In this document: positions 26,479-34,387 of the stretch, in pieces
How positions within the stretch are numbered: position 1 is the first letter of the stretch
Layout of the letters: every line of letters starts with the position of its first letter
NCBI RefSeq assembly: GCF_002234595.1
Contig: NZ_NMUL01000038.1
Span: forward strand, 240,015 to 304,014
Reading direction: 5' to 3'
DNA: 64,000 bases
DNA from: Amycolatopsis vastitatis
GTDB lineage: Bacteria > Actinomycetota > Actinomycetes > Mycobacteriales > Pseudonocardiaceae
Made by a program: the position numbers and the translations under genes
Notes under the pieces: model-generated
Seen by the model: only the letters and a program-made list of their open reading frames with translations
What the model was told of the DNA's origin: nothing
The model's database searches: none

Positions 26479-26967
26479 TCAGCGGGGCGCGGGGCCCGCC
26501 TGGTCGGACAGCATGCGCAGCGCGTTCACCAGGCCGTTGACCAGTCCGCGGACCAGGTCGCCTTCCTTGAACGACGCCACCATGCTGGCCACCGCCAGCT
26601 TGGCGCCACGGTCCGGGAGGCGCAGGTACGCCGTCTTGCCCGTGACGATCTCGATCTTCCGCTCGCCCGGGGACACCGCGATCAGGACCGCGTTCGCCGG
26701 GTCGGCCGTCGTCGAGTGCAGCTTCTCCGCCGTCGACCGGCTGTCCTCGCCGAGCTCGCCGAGGTAGAGGCTGAAGTCCAGGCCGGTCTCGCGGCTCGCG
26801 AACGTCAGCGCCTCGTCGAGGCGGGCCAGCTGCCGCGTGTTGAACGGCCCGGCGGGCGTGGCCGGCTCGTACATCTTCGCGGCCGACAGGCGGCCGCTGT
26901 TCGTGATGGCCTCGCCGTAGCCCAGCTCGGACTCGTCGACGCGCTTCGTCAGCTCACCAGTTGCCAC
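26479..26967 (-). CDS. DUF5130/TPM-like family protein
   Basis: 162 aa, soluble. It contains PFNTRQLARLDEALTFAS and GLDFSLYLGELGEDSR, then AVLIAVSPGERKIEIVTG, the pattern of the actinobacterial DUF5130 family, which resembles the TPM domain. Function is unknown. It follows a small membrane protein gene whose 3' end overlaps its start by 14 bp, so the two are probably made together. Confidence 0.85.
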   Translation of the reverse strand: MATGELTKRVDESELGYGEAITNSGRLSAAKMYEPATPAGPFNTRQLARLDEALTFASRETGLDFSLYLGELGEDSRSTAEKLHSTTADPANAVLIAVSPGERKIEIVTGKTAYLRLPDRGAKLAVASMVASFKEGDLVRGLVNGLVNALRMLSDQAGPAPR

Positions 26968-27220
26968 GAGCGCCTCCCGCCGCGGTCGGGGCGCCCTCGG
27001 GCGCGCTGTTTTGGGCGGCGTTTTCGGCGCCGGCGTACCGGTGCCCCTCGCCGACCCCTTCGGGGTTGGCGCTCCACCACATGGCCGGGTAGTCCCAGGC
27101 CTGGCCGGACCGGTACCGCGGGGCGGCCCCCGACCTGCGCCGGAGCGTCAGCAGCCCGGCGAGGCCGTAGATGGCCAGCGGGATCACGGCGAACACCACG
27201 ATCGTCTCGACAACGTTCAC
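26954..27220 (-). CDS. Small single-pass membrane protein
   Basis: 88 aa from GTG 27220. Residues ~3-25 are a membrane span (VVETIVVFAVIPLAIYGLAG), then a cytoplasmic RRRSG and a tail with WDYPAMWWSANPEG. The pairing of such a protein with DUF5130 is common in actinomycetes. No function is known. Confidence 0.75.
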   Translation of the reverse strand: MNVVETIVVFAVIPLAIYGLAGLLTLRRRSGAAPRYRSGQAWDYPAMWWSANPEGVGEGHRYAGAENAAQNSAPEGAPTAAGGARGNW

Positions 27221-27508
27221 GGCGCTGAGCGTATCGGATGACCTCCGAAGACACTGAAGCCACCGCGCGCGCCCGCACTCGACCGTTCGTCGTAAGCCGA
27301 CTGCCGTCCGCCGCTTGGCTTGCGGGCACTGGAACGTTGGGGCGAAGACCGTCGGGCCGAAAGGTTGCAACTCAACGTACAGGCGGCCGCACCCGCCGCT
27401 GTCGTCTTGTCGCCGCCTTGAAATCCTCGTAGCTTTTTCACCTATACGGGCCTTGCGCCCCGCTCCTCAGCCCCAGCAGGTAACGCATCGGTCCCAGGAG
27501 GCCTTGCC
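27221..27508. other. Intergenic region upstream of repeat protein gene
   Basis: 288 bp separating divergent genes. No convincing gene is visible; one 64-codon Arg-rich frame is rejected. The 3' end carries AGGAGG (27496-27501) seven bases before the ATG of the repeat protein, an ideal ribosome site. Confidence 0.6.
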
Positions 27509-27880
27509 ATGAACAGCGTCCAGACCCCCGCTCAGGCGATCACCGCGACCCTTTCGTCACCCAGCGAAACCGAATTCCTCCCCGGAACGCGTGTGACGGC
27601 GGGCACAAGGGTTACCCGCGGTACACGTGTCACTCGCGGTACACGCGTCACGGCAGGCACGCGGGTGACGGCGGGCACCCGGGTGACGGCGGGGACGCGG
27701 GTCACGCGCGGTACCCGGGTCACCCGTGGCACGCGGGTCACGATGGGCACGCGGGTGACGGCGGGGACACGGGTCACCTGCGGCATCCGCGTCACGCGAG
27801 GCACTCGGGTCACCCGGGGCACGCGAGTCACGATGGGCACCCGCGTCACCTGCCAGAGCGACTACGCCCTGGCTGCCTGA
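27509..27880 (+). CDS. Hexapeptide-repeat protein (15 x GTRVTx) with SsrA-like C-terminus
   Basis: 123 aa. Residues 1-25 are a Ser/Thr/Ala-rich leader. Residues 26-115 are 15 consecutive hexapeptides GTRVT-x, where x is A, R, M or C; one copy is GIRVT. The tail is QSDYALAA. The codons for the invariant residues vary freely (several Thr, Arg and Val codons), which shows selection on the protein, not on a DNA repeat. Val at position i and Thr at i+4 fit the left-handed beta-helix rule, and 15 hexapeptides make five triangular coils. YALAA matches the end of tmRNA tags, hinting at Clp turnover. AGGAGG at ideal spacing supports expression. I know no named family. Confidence 0.8.
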   Translation: MNSVQTPAQAITATLSSPSETEFLPGTRVTAGTRVTRGTRVTRGTRVTAGTRVTAGTRVTAGTRVTRGTRVTRGTRVTMGTRVTAGTRVTCGIRVTRGTRVTRGTRVTMGTRVTCQSDYALAA

Positions 27881-27936
27881 CCCCGTACTCCAGGGCCGCG
27901 CGCACTACCTGAAAACATCGCGCAAGCACCCGGCTC

Positions 27937-27964
27937 GCCCCGGCCGCCGCAAGGCAGCCGGGGC
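27937..27964 (+). terminator. Stem-loop after the hexapeptide-repeat gene
   Basis: GCCCCGGC and GCCGGGGC arms, with an inner GCC-GCAA-GGC stem, 57 bp after the stop codon. There is no T tract, as is common in actinomycetes. Confidence 0.55.
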
Positions 27965-28011
27965 GCCGGCTTGTCCGGGGGTCGCCGCCCGGGCCGTCAG
28001 AGCGTCAAGCA

Positions 28012-28108
28012 GCGTTGTCCGGGCTCCGCCACCCGGACCCCGAAGAGCCAGGCGGCGTTGTCCGGGGCTCCGCCCCGAGCCGGGGGCTCCGCCACCCGAA
28101 CCCCCGAA
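28012..28108. repeat. GC-rich intergenic repeats
   Basis: Two direct copies of GCGTTGTCCGGG(G)CTCCGCC at 28012 and 28054, joined to palindromic GGGGCTCCGCCCC and GGGGGCTCCGCCACCCG. A similar block occurs at 30456-30503. These resemble dispersed intergenic palindromes and may end transcription from the HNH gene. Confidence 0.65.
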
Positions 28109-28111
28109 GGA

Positions 28112-28777
28112 CTAGGCAGCGGAGCCGAGATACGGCCGCCAGAGCGGATCGGCCTCCTTGGAGTGCGCGAGCAGCCGCCAGTGCGGGCCGTGCGGGGCCC
28201 GCGGGACGACGCGCAGCCGCCAGCCGATCTCCGAGAGCAGCCGGTCCGCCTTGCGGTGGTTGCACTTGGCGCAGCAGGCGACGCAGTTCGTCCAGCTGTG
28301 GGGGCCACCCCGGCTGCGCGGGACGACGTGGTCGATCGTCTCGGCCCGCCCTCCGCAGTAGGCGCAGCGGTACCGGTCGCGGTGCATGAGCCCGGCGCGC
28401 GTGAGCGGCACCTTGGCCCGGTAGGGTACCCGCACGTACGTGCTGAGGCGGATCACCGAAGGCACCGGCAGCGAAACCTTCGCCGAATGCAGTTCGGTCC
28501 CGCCGGGGTCACCGTGGACCACTTCGGCCTTGCCACACATCACGAGCACGACAGCGCGCCGCAGCGGCAGCGCGGTCAGCGGCTCGAAAGTGGCGTTGAG
28601 CAGGAGCACCCGGCGCCGGCCCCAGGCCGGGGCGGCCGGATCCCGGCCTCTACTACGCTGTCCGGGCGGGCGGGTCACTCCCCCTGGGCGGGTCCCCGGC
28701 CCGGCCGGGACGGTTCCGCCGGATGCGGAACCCCCCGGATAGGCACGCAGAACCACCTCTGGCGTCTCGTCGGCCAT
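28112..28777 (-). CDS. HNH endonuclease family protein
   Basis: 221 aa from ATG 28777. A Gly/Pro/Arg-rich N-terminus is followed by RRVLLLNATFEPLTALPLRR, the conserved opening of chromosomal actinomycete HNH proteins. The nuclease module has CAYCG, the catalytic His in ETIDHVVPRSRGG and the second Cys pair in CAKCNHRK. These proteins are widespread core genes, not homing enzymes, of unclear role. Upstream open sequence as far as 28921 lacks this conservation. Confidence 0.88.
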   Translation of the reverse strand: MADETPEVVLRAYPGGSASGGTVPAGPGTRPGGVTRPPGQRSRGRDPAAPAWGRRRVLLLNATFEPLTALPLRRAVVLVMCGKAEVVHGDPGGTELHSAKVSLPVPSVIRLSTYVRVPYRAKVPLTRAGLMHRDRYRCAYCGGRAETIDHVVPRSRGGPHSWTNCVACCAKCNHRKADRLLSEIGWRLRVVPRAPHGPHWRLLAHSKEADPLWRPYLGSAA

Positions 28778-28932
28778 GGCTTGGCCGGAGACGCCGCGGG
28801 GGCTGGGTTGTCGGTCTGGCACTCGACCACCTCCAGGGGCGTAGGCATAGTCGACCACAGAACAGCCCCCCAGCGCACGTGTGTTACACGACGTGTCACA
28901 TCCGCGCGACCCAACATCCACTTCGAGTTGGG

Positions 28933-29952
28933 ATGACAGACCGATCGGAAGGACCAGCGAACCCCGTGCTTCCCCTGCTCACCACCGACAAGACACCGTG
29001 CACCGGTGATGCCAGCACGTTCTGTTACCAGGTGTTCAAGGTGACGAACAACGAGTGGCTGGCGGGCTCGGCGAACTGGTTGCTGACCAAGCCGCTGAAG
29101 ATCCTGATGATCATCGTGATCGCTTTCGTCGTGCGGCTGCTGTTGAGACGGATGATCAACCGCATCACGACGTTCCCGAAGACCGGCGGCAAGCTGCCGG
29201 CGCTGCTGCGTCCGCTGCGTGAGCGCGCCCCCGAGGTGCTCGGCTCCGCCGTCTTCGAACGGCGGCGCCAGCGCGCGCAGACCATCGGCTCGGTGATGAA
29301 GTCGGTGGCGACCTTCCTGGTCTACGGCCTCGCGTTCATCCTCGTGCTGGGCGAGCTCGGCATCGACCTCGGCCCGATCATCGCGTCGGCCGGCATCATC
29401 GGCGTCGCGATCGGGTTCGGCGCGCAGAACCTCGTCAAGGACTTCCTGTCCGGCATCTTCATGATGATCGAGGACCAGTACGGCGTCGGCGACGTCGTCG
29501 ACATCGGCGAGGCGACCGGCACGGTCGAGGCCGTCGGCCTGCGGATCACCACGCTGCGCGACCTCAAGGGCACGGTCTGGTACGTCCGCAACGGCGAGGT
29601 GCTGCGCGTCGGCAACTCGAGCCAGGGCTTCGCCGTGGCGGTCGTGGACGTCCCGCTCGGCTACACCGCCGACGTCGAGCGCGCCACCATGGTGCTCGCG
29701 AAAGCAGCCTCGACGGCCACCGAGAGTGACGCGCTGAAGGACAACATCCTCGAGCCGCCGGAGATGCTGGGTGTGGAAAGCGTCACAGCGGAGGGTCTCC
29801 AGCTGCGCCTGACGGTGAAGGTGCGGCCGGGCAAGCAGTGGGCCGTGCAGCGGGCCCTGCGCGCCCAGCTGCTGGCGGCGCTGGAGGTGGCGGGCTTCGA
29901 CCCGCCGCTCGGCAGGCTGTTCCCGCCCGCGGCCCCGGCGGTCGAGAAGTAG
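28933..29952 (+). CDS. Mechanosensitive channel, MscS family
   Basis: 339 aa from ATG 28933; GTG 28966 with GGAAGGA upstream is an equally possible start. Three membrane spans (~55-75, ~125-150, ~155-180) precede the pore helix IIGVAIGFGAQNLVKDFLSG, the MscS TM3 signature with its Gly/Ala packing. The beta domain follows with YGVGDVVDIGEATGTVEAVG and RNGEV. It should open under membrane tension to release solutes. Confidence 0.93.
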   Translation: MTDRSEGPANPVLPLLTTDKTPCTGDASTFCYQVFKVTNNEWLAGSANWLLTKPLKILMIIVIAFVVRLLLRRMINRITTFPKTGGKLPALLRPLRERAPEVLGSAVFERRRQRAQTIGSVMKSVATFLVYGLAFILVLGELGIDLGPIIASAGIIGVAIGFGAQNLVKDFLSGIFMMIEDQYGVGDVVDIGEATGTVEAVGLRITTLRDLKGTVWYVRNGEVLRVGNSSQGFAVAVVDVPLGYTADVERATMVLAKAASTATESDALKDNILEPPEMLGVESVTAEGLQLRLTVKVRPGKQWAVQRALRAQLLAALEVAGFDPPLGRLFPPAAPAVEK

Positions 29953-30043
29953 CACCGGCGGCGTCGTTACGCTGGGAAGCGGGTTCGCGACTCCTCCGGC
30001 AGGAACGGGACCGGGCATCGGGAACCCGCACCCCCAGGGCAAA

Positions 30044-30445
30044 ATGGAAGGCGTGTCTGCAGTGAGCGAACCGGTGAACCTCTACGAAGCGATCGGCGGC
30101 GAACCGACGTTCCGCCGGATCGTCGGGCGGTTCTACGAAGAGGTCGCGCGCGACGAGATCCTCCGCCCCCTCTACCCCGAGGAAGACCTCGGCCCGGCCG
30201 AAGAGCGCTTCCGGCTGTTCCTCATGCAGTACTGGGGCGGCCCGCACACCTACTCCGACCAGCGCGGCCACCCGCGGCTGCGGATGCGGCACGCGCCGTT
30301 CAAGATCGGGCCGATCGAGCGGGACGCCTGGCTGCGCTGCATCCGGATCGCGGTCGACGAGGAGAACCTCGAAGAGCCCTACCGGCAGCAGCTCTGGGCC
30401 TACCTGGAGATGGCCGCGCACAGCATGATGAACAGCTTCGTCTAG
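30044..30445 (+). CDS. glbO: Truncated haemoglobin, group II (GlbO-like)
   Basis: 133 aa. It contains FYEEVARDEILRPLYPEEDL, the group II signature FLMQYWGGPHTYS and the proximal haem His in RLRMRHAPF. TyrB10 is in RFYEEV and the TrpG8 region is in RDAWLRC, matching M. tuberculosis GlbO closely. It binds O2 and NO at haem. It sits between MscS and an alpha-glucosidase with no evident operon logic. Confidence 0.95.
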   Translation: MEGVSAVSEPVNLYEAIGGEPTFRRIVGRFYEEVARDEILRPLYPEEDLGPAEERFRLFLMQYWGGPHTYSDQRGHPRLRMRHAPFKIGPIERDAWLRCIRIAVDEENLEEPYRQQLWAYLEMAAHSMMNSFV

Positions 30446-30455
30446 TGGCTGTGAC

Positions 30456-30503
30456 ATCAGGGGCTTCGCCCCGAGCCGGGGGCTCCGCCACCCGGAGCCC
30501 CCG
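30456..30503. repeat. GC-rich palindromic repeat between glbO and alpha-glucosidase
   Basis: GGGGCTTCGCCCC and GGGGGCTCCGCCACCCGGAGCCCCC form nested hairpins and match the block near 28060. The repeat runs right up to the start codon of the next gene. Confidence 0.6.
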
Positions 30504-32054
30504 ATGAGATCGGCCGCCTGGTGGCGCGATGCCGTCTTCTACCAGGTCTACGTCCGCTCGTTCGCCGACTCGGACGGTGACGGCGTCGGGGACCTGGAAG
30601 GCATCCACTCCCGGCTCGGTTACCTGGAGCTGCTGGGCGTCGACGCGCTGTGGCTGACGCCGTTCTACCGCTCCCCCATGGCCGACCACGGCTACGACAT
30701 CGCCGACCCGCGCGACGTCGACCCGATGTTCGGCACCCTCGGCGACTTCGACGTGCTGCTCACCGAGGCCCACAAGCGGAACATCAAGGTCACCGTCGAC
30801 GTGGTGCCGAACCACACCAGCAACCAGCACGCCTGGTTCAAGTCGGCGATGGCGGCCGCTCCGGGCAGCCCGGAGCGCGAGCGCTACATCTTCCGCGACG
30901 GCGTCGGGCCGAAGGGCGAGGACCCGCCGAACAACTGGATCAGCGCGTTCGGCGGCCCGGCCTGGACGCGGGTGCCGGACGGGCAGTGGTACCTGCACCT
31001 GTTCGCACCGCAGCAGCCGGACCTCAACTGGACCAACCCGGAGGTCGCCGCCGATCTGGAGCGGACGCTGCGGTTCTGGCTCGAACGCGGCGTCGACGGC
31101 TTCCGCATCGACGTCGCGCACGGCATGGCGAAGCCGCCCGGCTTGCCGGACATGGACCCGCGCGCGGACCCGCTGGGGCCGAGCCTCTACTACGACCCGC
31201 GGTGGGACCACGACGGCGTCCACGAGATCCACCAGATGATCCGCAAGGTGCTCGACGAGTTCCCGGACGCGATGGCGGTCGGCGAGATCTGGGTGACCGA
31301 CGAGGAGCGGCTGTCGCGCTACCTGCGGCCCGACGAGCTGCACCTGGCGTTCAACTTCCGGCTGGTGCTGACCCACTTCGACGCCGACGCGATGCGCACG
31401 GCCATCGAGCGCTCCCTGACGGTGCCGGCTCGCTCGGGTGCCCCGGCGACGTGGACGCTGGGCAACCACGACGTCTGGCGGCAGGTCAGCCGCTACGGCG
31501 GCGGTATTTCCGGGGTGCGCCGTGCGCGGGCGATGGCTCTCGTGGAGCTGGCTCTGCCGGGGGCGGTGTACCTGTACAACGGCGAGGAACTGGGCCTGGC
31601 CAACGTCGAGCTGTCGCCTTCGGACATGGCCGACCCGCGGGCGAAGACGAGCGGGGCGGAGTTCGGGCGGGACGTTTCGCGGGTCCCGCTGCCGTGGGAG
31701 GGCGACCTGCCGCCGTTCGGGTTTTCGCGGAACCCGCGCACGTGGCTGCCGATGCCGTCGGAGTGGGCCGGGCTGACGGTGGAGAAGCAGATCGAGGACC
31801 CGGAATCGACGCTCTCGCTGTACCGGCAGGCGATCGAGCTGCGGAAGACGCATCCGGCGTTCGGCGGCGACGAACTGGAGTGGTACGGCGCGCCCGCGGG
31901 ATGTTTCGCGTTCCGGCGGCGCGGGGGCGGGCTGGTTTGTGCGTTGAACACCTCCGCCTCACCCATCGCGTTGCCGCCGGGTGAGGTGCTGCTGTCGAGC
32001 AGTCCGCTGGTGGAGGGCAAGCTGCCCGCGGATTCGGCCGCCTGGCTGGTCTGA
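30504..32054 (+). CDS. GH13 alpha-glucosidase (oligo-1,6-glucosidase type)
   Basis: 516 aa. It begins WWRDAVFYQVYVRSFADSDG, with the calcium-type D-G-D-G-D-L loop. Conserved regions are VDVVPNHTS (I), GFRIDVAHG with nucleophile Asp (II), AVGEIWV with the acid Glu (III) and TLGNHDV (IV). The residue after the Asp of region II is Val, usual for alpha-glucosidases. It is probably cytoplasmic, as no signal peptide is present. It splits short alpha-glucans to glucose. Confidence 0.95.
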   Translation: MRSAAWWRDAVFYQVYVRSFADSDGDGVGDLEGIHSRLGYLELLGVDALWLTPFYRSPMADHGYDIADPRDVDPMFGTLGDFDVLLTEAHKRNIKVTVDVVPNHTSNQHAWFKSAMAAAPGSPERERYIFRDGVGPKGEDPPNNWISAFGGPAWTRVPDGQWYLHLFAPQQPDLNWTNPEVAADLERTLRFWLERGVDGFRIDVAHGMAKPPGLPDMDPRADPLGPSLYYDPRWDHDGVHEIHQMIRKVLDEFPDAMAVGEIWVTDEERLSRYLRPDELHLAFNFRLVLTHFDADAMRTAIERSLTVPARSGAPATWTLGNHDVWRQVSRYGGGISGVRRARAMALVELALPGAVYLYNGEELGLANVELSPSDMADPRAKTSGAEFGRDVSRVPLPWEGDLPPFGFSRNPRTWLPMPSEWAGLTVEKQIEDPESTLSLYRQAIELRKTHPAFGGDELEWYGAPAGCFAFRRRGGGLVCALNTSASPIALPPGEVLLSSSPLVEGKLPADSAAWLV

Positions 32055-32071
32055 CCCGGGTTCTCAAGCGC

Positions 32072-32103
32072 CCCAATGTGGCGTTCGGTGCGTCCAACGC
32101 ACC
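32072..32103. repeat. Truncated copy of the chromosomal palindromic repeat
   Basis: The complete left arm (22 bp) and 3-nt loop of the 26329 element are present, but the right arm breaks off after ACGCACC and unrelated AT-richer sequence follows. The break coincides with the change from core genes to accessory genes. Confidence 0.7.
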
Positions 32104-32172
32104 CAAAGTCAAGTTCCGACTTAGGTACCCAAGCAACAAGGGGTGTTTTGCCTGGTCAGGACCCTTAGGGCA

Positions 32173-32203
32173 GCGTGGAGGCACCAGTCCGGTGCCTCCA
32201 CGC
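32173..32203. terminator. Stem-loop after the phosphotransferase gene
   Basis: Perfect 13-bp stem GCGTGGAGGCACC with complement and a 5-nt loop, immediately after the phosphotransferase stop at 32206 on the minus strand. Confidence 0.7.
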
Positions 32204-32205
32204 GC

Positions 32206-33021
32206 TCAACGGGCCGTCTGACTCCTGGCTCCGATGCGACGGCTTTCGGACCACCGTTGCGCAGCTGCCGCCATGTCCTTGATCCAGGGCTCCGGATCGG
32301 CCTCGGCGATGGCGCTCCACATCGCGGCCTGAGCGGCCGCGAACGCGGCCACGGCGTCCGCCGGCGCGTCGTTCCATGACGGGATCTGAGCAGCCCAGCT
32401 TTCGGCGTCTTGCGGCGAGTGGCCCGACGCGATGAGCCAGACCACCCAGCATGCCGGGTCGATCCAGGCCGCTCCGCGGGTTGCCCAAGCCCAGTCGACG
32501 AACAACGCCGCGTCGCCGACGAGGACGTTGCTCGGGCTCCACTCGGTGTGCAGGACGTAGTCACCCGCGAACAGCTCCGGACTGTCGGTGTAGCTCGCCC
32601 ACCGCTTCTCGGCGAGCTTGAGCTCGATGTCCGGGCACGGTAGCTCTTGGAGCGTCCGCAGCGACTGGACAAACTTCGCCAGGTCGAGTGATCCGGGCGA
32701 ATAGTCGATGTGCCGACCGGGTGTGTGCTCGAACGCCAGGAGGTTCCACTCGTCGTTGTCGATCGACCATCGCAGCGCGGCGGTGACGGGCCGGACATGG
32801 GGGTTGACGGCCTTCTCGCGGTTTTGAGTCCACACACGTGGGTGATCAGCACGCAACCCCTTGACGAACGTCGCTCCGTCCGCCGAGCGGAGCACTACGG
32901 CGAGCTCGGAGTTGAAGCCGCTCGACACTGGCTCGACGCTGCTGAGCGGTCCGGTTCGCGCTTCGATGTCGCGGCGGATGCTGTCGGGGAGTGAGTCCCA
33001 GGTGACTCGGGTCGTGACCAC
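32206..33021 (-). CDS. Aminoglycoside phosphotransferase-fold kinase with altered catalytic motif
   Basis: 271 aa. An APH/choline-kinase fold is shown by the nucleotide-lobe VEPVSSGFNSELAVVL and FVKGL, then the catalytic loop HTEWSPSN and the metal-binding VDWAWATRGAAW. The normal HxD base is HxE here, so activity is uncertain. It lies 65 bp downstream of the candidate RiPP precursor but beyond a 14-bp hairpin. Related kinase-fold proteins tailor some class V lanthipeptides and thioamitides, so a role in peptide maturation is possible. Antibiotic resistance is a less likely alternative. Confidence 0.75.
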   Translation of the reverse strand: MVTTRVTWDSLPDSIRRDIEARTGPLSSVEPVSSGFNSELAVVLRSADGATFVKGLRADHPRVWTQNREKAVNPHVRPVTAALRWSIDNDEWNLLAFEHTPGRHIDYSPGSLDLAKFVQSLRTLQELPCPDIELKLAEKRWASYTDSPELFAGDYVLHTEWSPSNVLVGDAALFVDWAWATRGAAWIDPACWVVWLIASGHSPQDAESWAAQIPSWNDAPADAVAAFAAAQAAMWSAIAEADPEPWIKDMAAAAQRWSESRRIGARSQTAR

Positions 33022-33042
33022 GGTGGCACCTTACGGTCGGCG

Positions 33043-33078
33043 GCGCCTCGGGGCTGACCGAGGCCAGCCCCGAGGCGC
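33043..33078 (-). terminator. Stem-loop between candidate precursor and phosphotransferase
   Basis: 14-bp perfect stem GCGCCTCGGGGCTG with complement and 8-nt loop, 8 bp after the precursor stop. Such partial terminators often sit after RiPP precursors to boost their mRNA over downstream genes. Confidence 0.65.
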
Positions 33079-33085
33079 GGGCTAC

Positions 33086-33226
33086 TTACCGGTACGGGTT
33101 GTCGTCGTTGCAGCCGCAGACGATCGTGTTCGAGGTGAATCCCTCCAGGTCAGCAATGATCTGGATGTCCACCTCCTCGGGGTCGGTCCGGGGCGGCGGT
33201 TCGAGAGTGAGTGCAATTGCGGCCAT
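33086..33226 (-). CDS. Candidate RiPP precursor peptide, 46 aa
   Basis: The ATG shares its A with the TAA of the radical SAM gene (TAATG), so translation is coupled. Residues 1-30 form an acidic leader-like part (TDPEEVDIQIIADLEG). The C-terminal 16 residues, FTSNTIVCGCNDDNPYR, hold two Cys as CGC and two Asp/Asn. Small size, a Cys-containing C-terminus and linkage to a SPASM enzyme fit a ribosomally made, radical-SAM-modified peptide. The leader weakly recalls FxLD-type leaders, but Val replaces Phe. No known core class matches. Confidence 0.7.
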   Translation of the reverse strand: MAAIALTLEPPPRTDPEEVDIQIIADLEGFTSNTIVCGCNDDNPYR

Positions 33227-34347
33227 TAGTTGGCTACCTTCCTTTCCTCGGTGTGCTGGCAGTAGTTGGCCAGCGGTGCCTTCGCCTTGCGGAACAGCGA
33301 GGCCAGGGGCATACAGGTTCCGCACGTACCGCTGAGCTGGCAGCCTGTGCATCCGCCCTGACGAGCCAGCAGTCCGTCTGCGATACCCGCTAGACGACGC
33401 AAACCCTGGATGCCTTCTTCCACCAGCGAGATCTTGGGGTCGCGCGCAACTTTGCAGGTACTTGCATTCCCGTGCGGATCAACATGAAAGAACGTACTTC
33501 CGGCATCGCACCCGTTGAACTGAGCGCGCTTGGTAAGGTGCTCGGGTGATTGCGTGGCCAGTACATCGGCTCCGCCGTAGATGGTAGGGGAAATATTTGC
33601 GAAGTCGGCGGAAGGAATCCCATATCTCTCCGCCAGTGCGCGCATTGCATCGACCTCGTGAGCGTTGTCCTTTGTGATGATGATACTTAGCTCCAGAGGC
33701 AATCCGGCTTCGTGTGCCGCGGCGAGCCCGCGCGAAAATGCTTTGTGAGCGCCGCGTCGCTGCGTTAGCCCGTCGTAGGTCTCTTCCGTGGCGCCGTACA
33801 CGCTGAGCGTGAGCTTGTGCGGGCGCCTCTGCGTTAGCATGTCGAGCATGACCGGGTTGAACAAGCGTGAGCCGTTGGTCAGCACTTCAATCATCATGCC
33901 AAGGGCAAAGGCATATGAGTAGGTTGCCGCGAACTGCTTGTCGATCATCGGCTCGCCGCCAGTCAATTGAAGCCAGACGACGCCGGCATCACGCAAGGCG
34001 TGCAACACTTCTACGCGGTCATTCCAGGGGAGTCCCTCAAACTCCTTTACGCCCAGGTAGCAATGCTTGCAGTCGTAGTTGCAGCCGAGGTTCAGCTCAT
34101 AGCTGGCTCGACCGTAGTTCAAGAATGAAGGAGACCGGACTATCATCACGTCGGCAGCCTTGCGTCCGCTGGCATCCAATTTCCAGGTTCGATGCACGAC
34201 GCCAGTAAGCCACTCCGGGCACGGATCATCCGCCGACAGGGCGCTCAACTGATCGAACTTGACCTGAGGAATCTTCAACCCTTGAGGTTTGCCAGGACTC
34301 AGGAGAAGGAATGATCCCTGAAACGGGGTGGCGATTACCTGATGCAT
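33226..34347 (-). CDS. Radical SAM/SPASM peptide-maturase
   Basis: 373 aa. The radical SAM cluster motif is CNYDCKHC (Cys89, 93, 96) and the SAM-binding GGEP is at 130-133, with LTNGSRL after it. The C-terminal region has seven further Cys (CDAG, CKVA, CTGC, CGTC and a final YC), the number expected for a SPASM domain with auxiliary 4Fe-4S clusters. An N-terminal ~80-residue part could be the peptide-recognition domain. It should act on the 46-aa peptide encoded directly after it. It is downstream of two unknown genes and a Prim-Pol-like gene on the same strand. Confidence 0.93.
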   Translation of the reverse strand: MHQVIATPFQGSFLLLSPGKPQGLKIPQVKFDQLSALSADDPCPEWLTGVVHRTWKLDASGRKAADVMIVRSPSFLNYGRASYELNLGCNYDCKHCYLGVKEFEGLPWNDRVEVLHALRDAGVVWLQLTGGEPMIDKQFAATYSYAFALGMMIEVLTNGSRLFNPVMLDMLTQRRPHKLTLSVYGATEETYDGLTQRRGAHKAFSRGLAAAHEAGLPLELSIIITKDNAHEVDAMRALAERYGIPSADFANISPTIYGGADVLATQSPEHLTKRAQFNGCDAGSTFFHVDPHGNASTCKVARDPKISLVEEGIQGLRRLAGIADGLLARQGGCTGCQLSGTCGTCMPLASLFRKAKAPLANYCQHTEERKVAN

Positions 34348-34387
34348 GAACTAACCTCTTTCAGTCGGACGCCTCGTAGCCGCTCGG

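Noticed and set aside
27532..27849. Open frame antisense to the hexapeptide-repeat gene (TRVPxV repeats)
   Set aside because: It is the mirror of an 18-bp periodic coding repeat, lacks a ribosome site, and codon variation is explained by the plus-strand protein.
27509..27900. tmRNA (ssrA) because of the DYALAA ending
   Set aside because: No tRNA-Ala-like acceptor/T-arm domain flanks it and the frame is a full 123-codon gene with its own AGGAGG.
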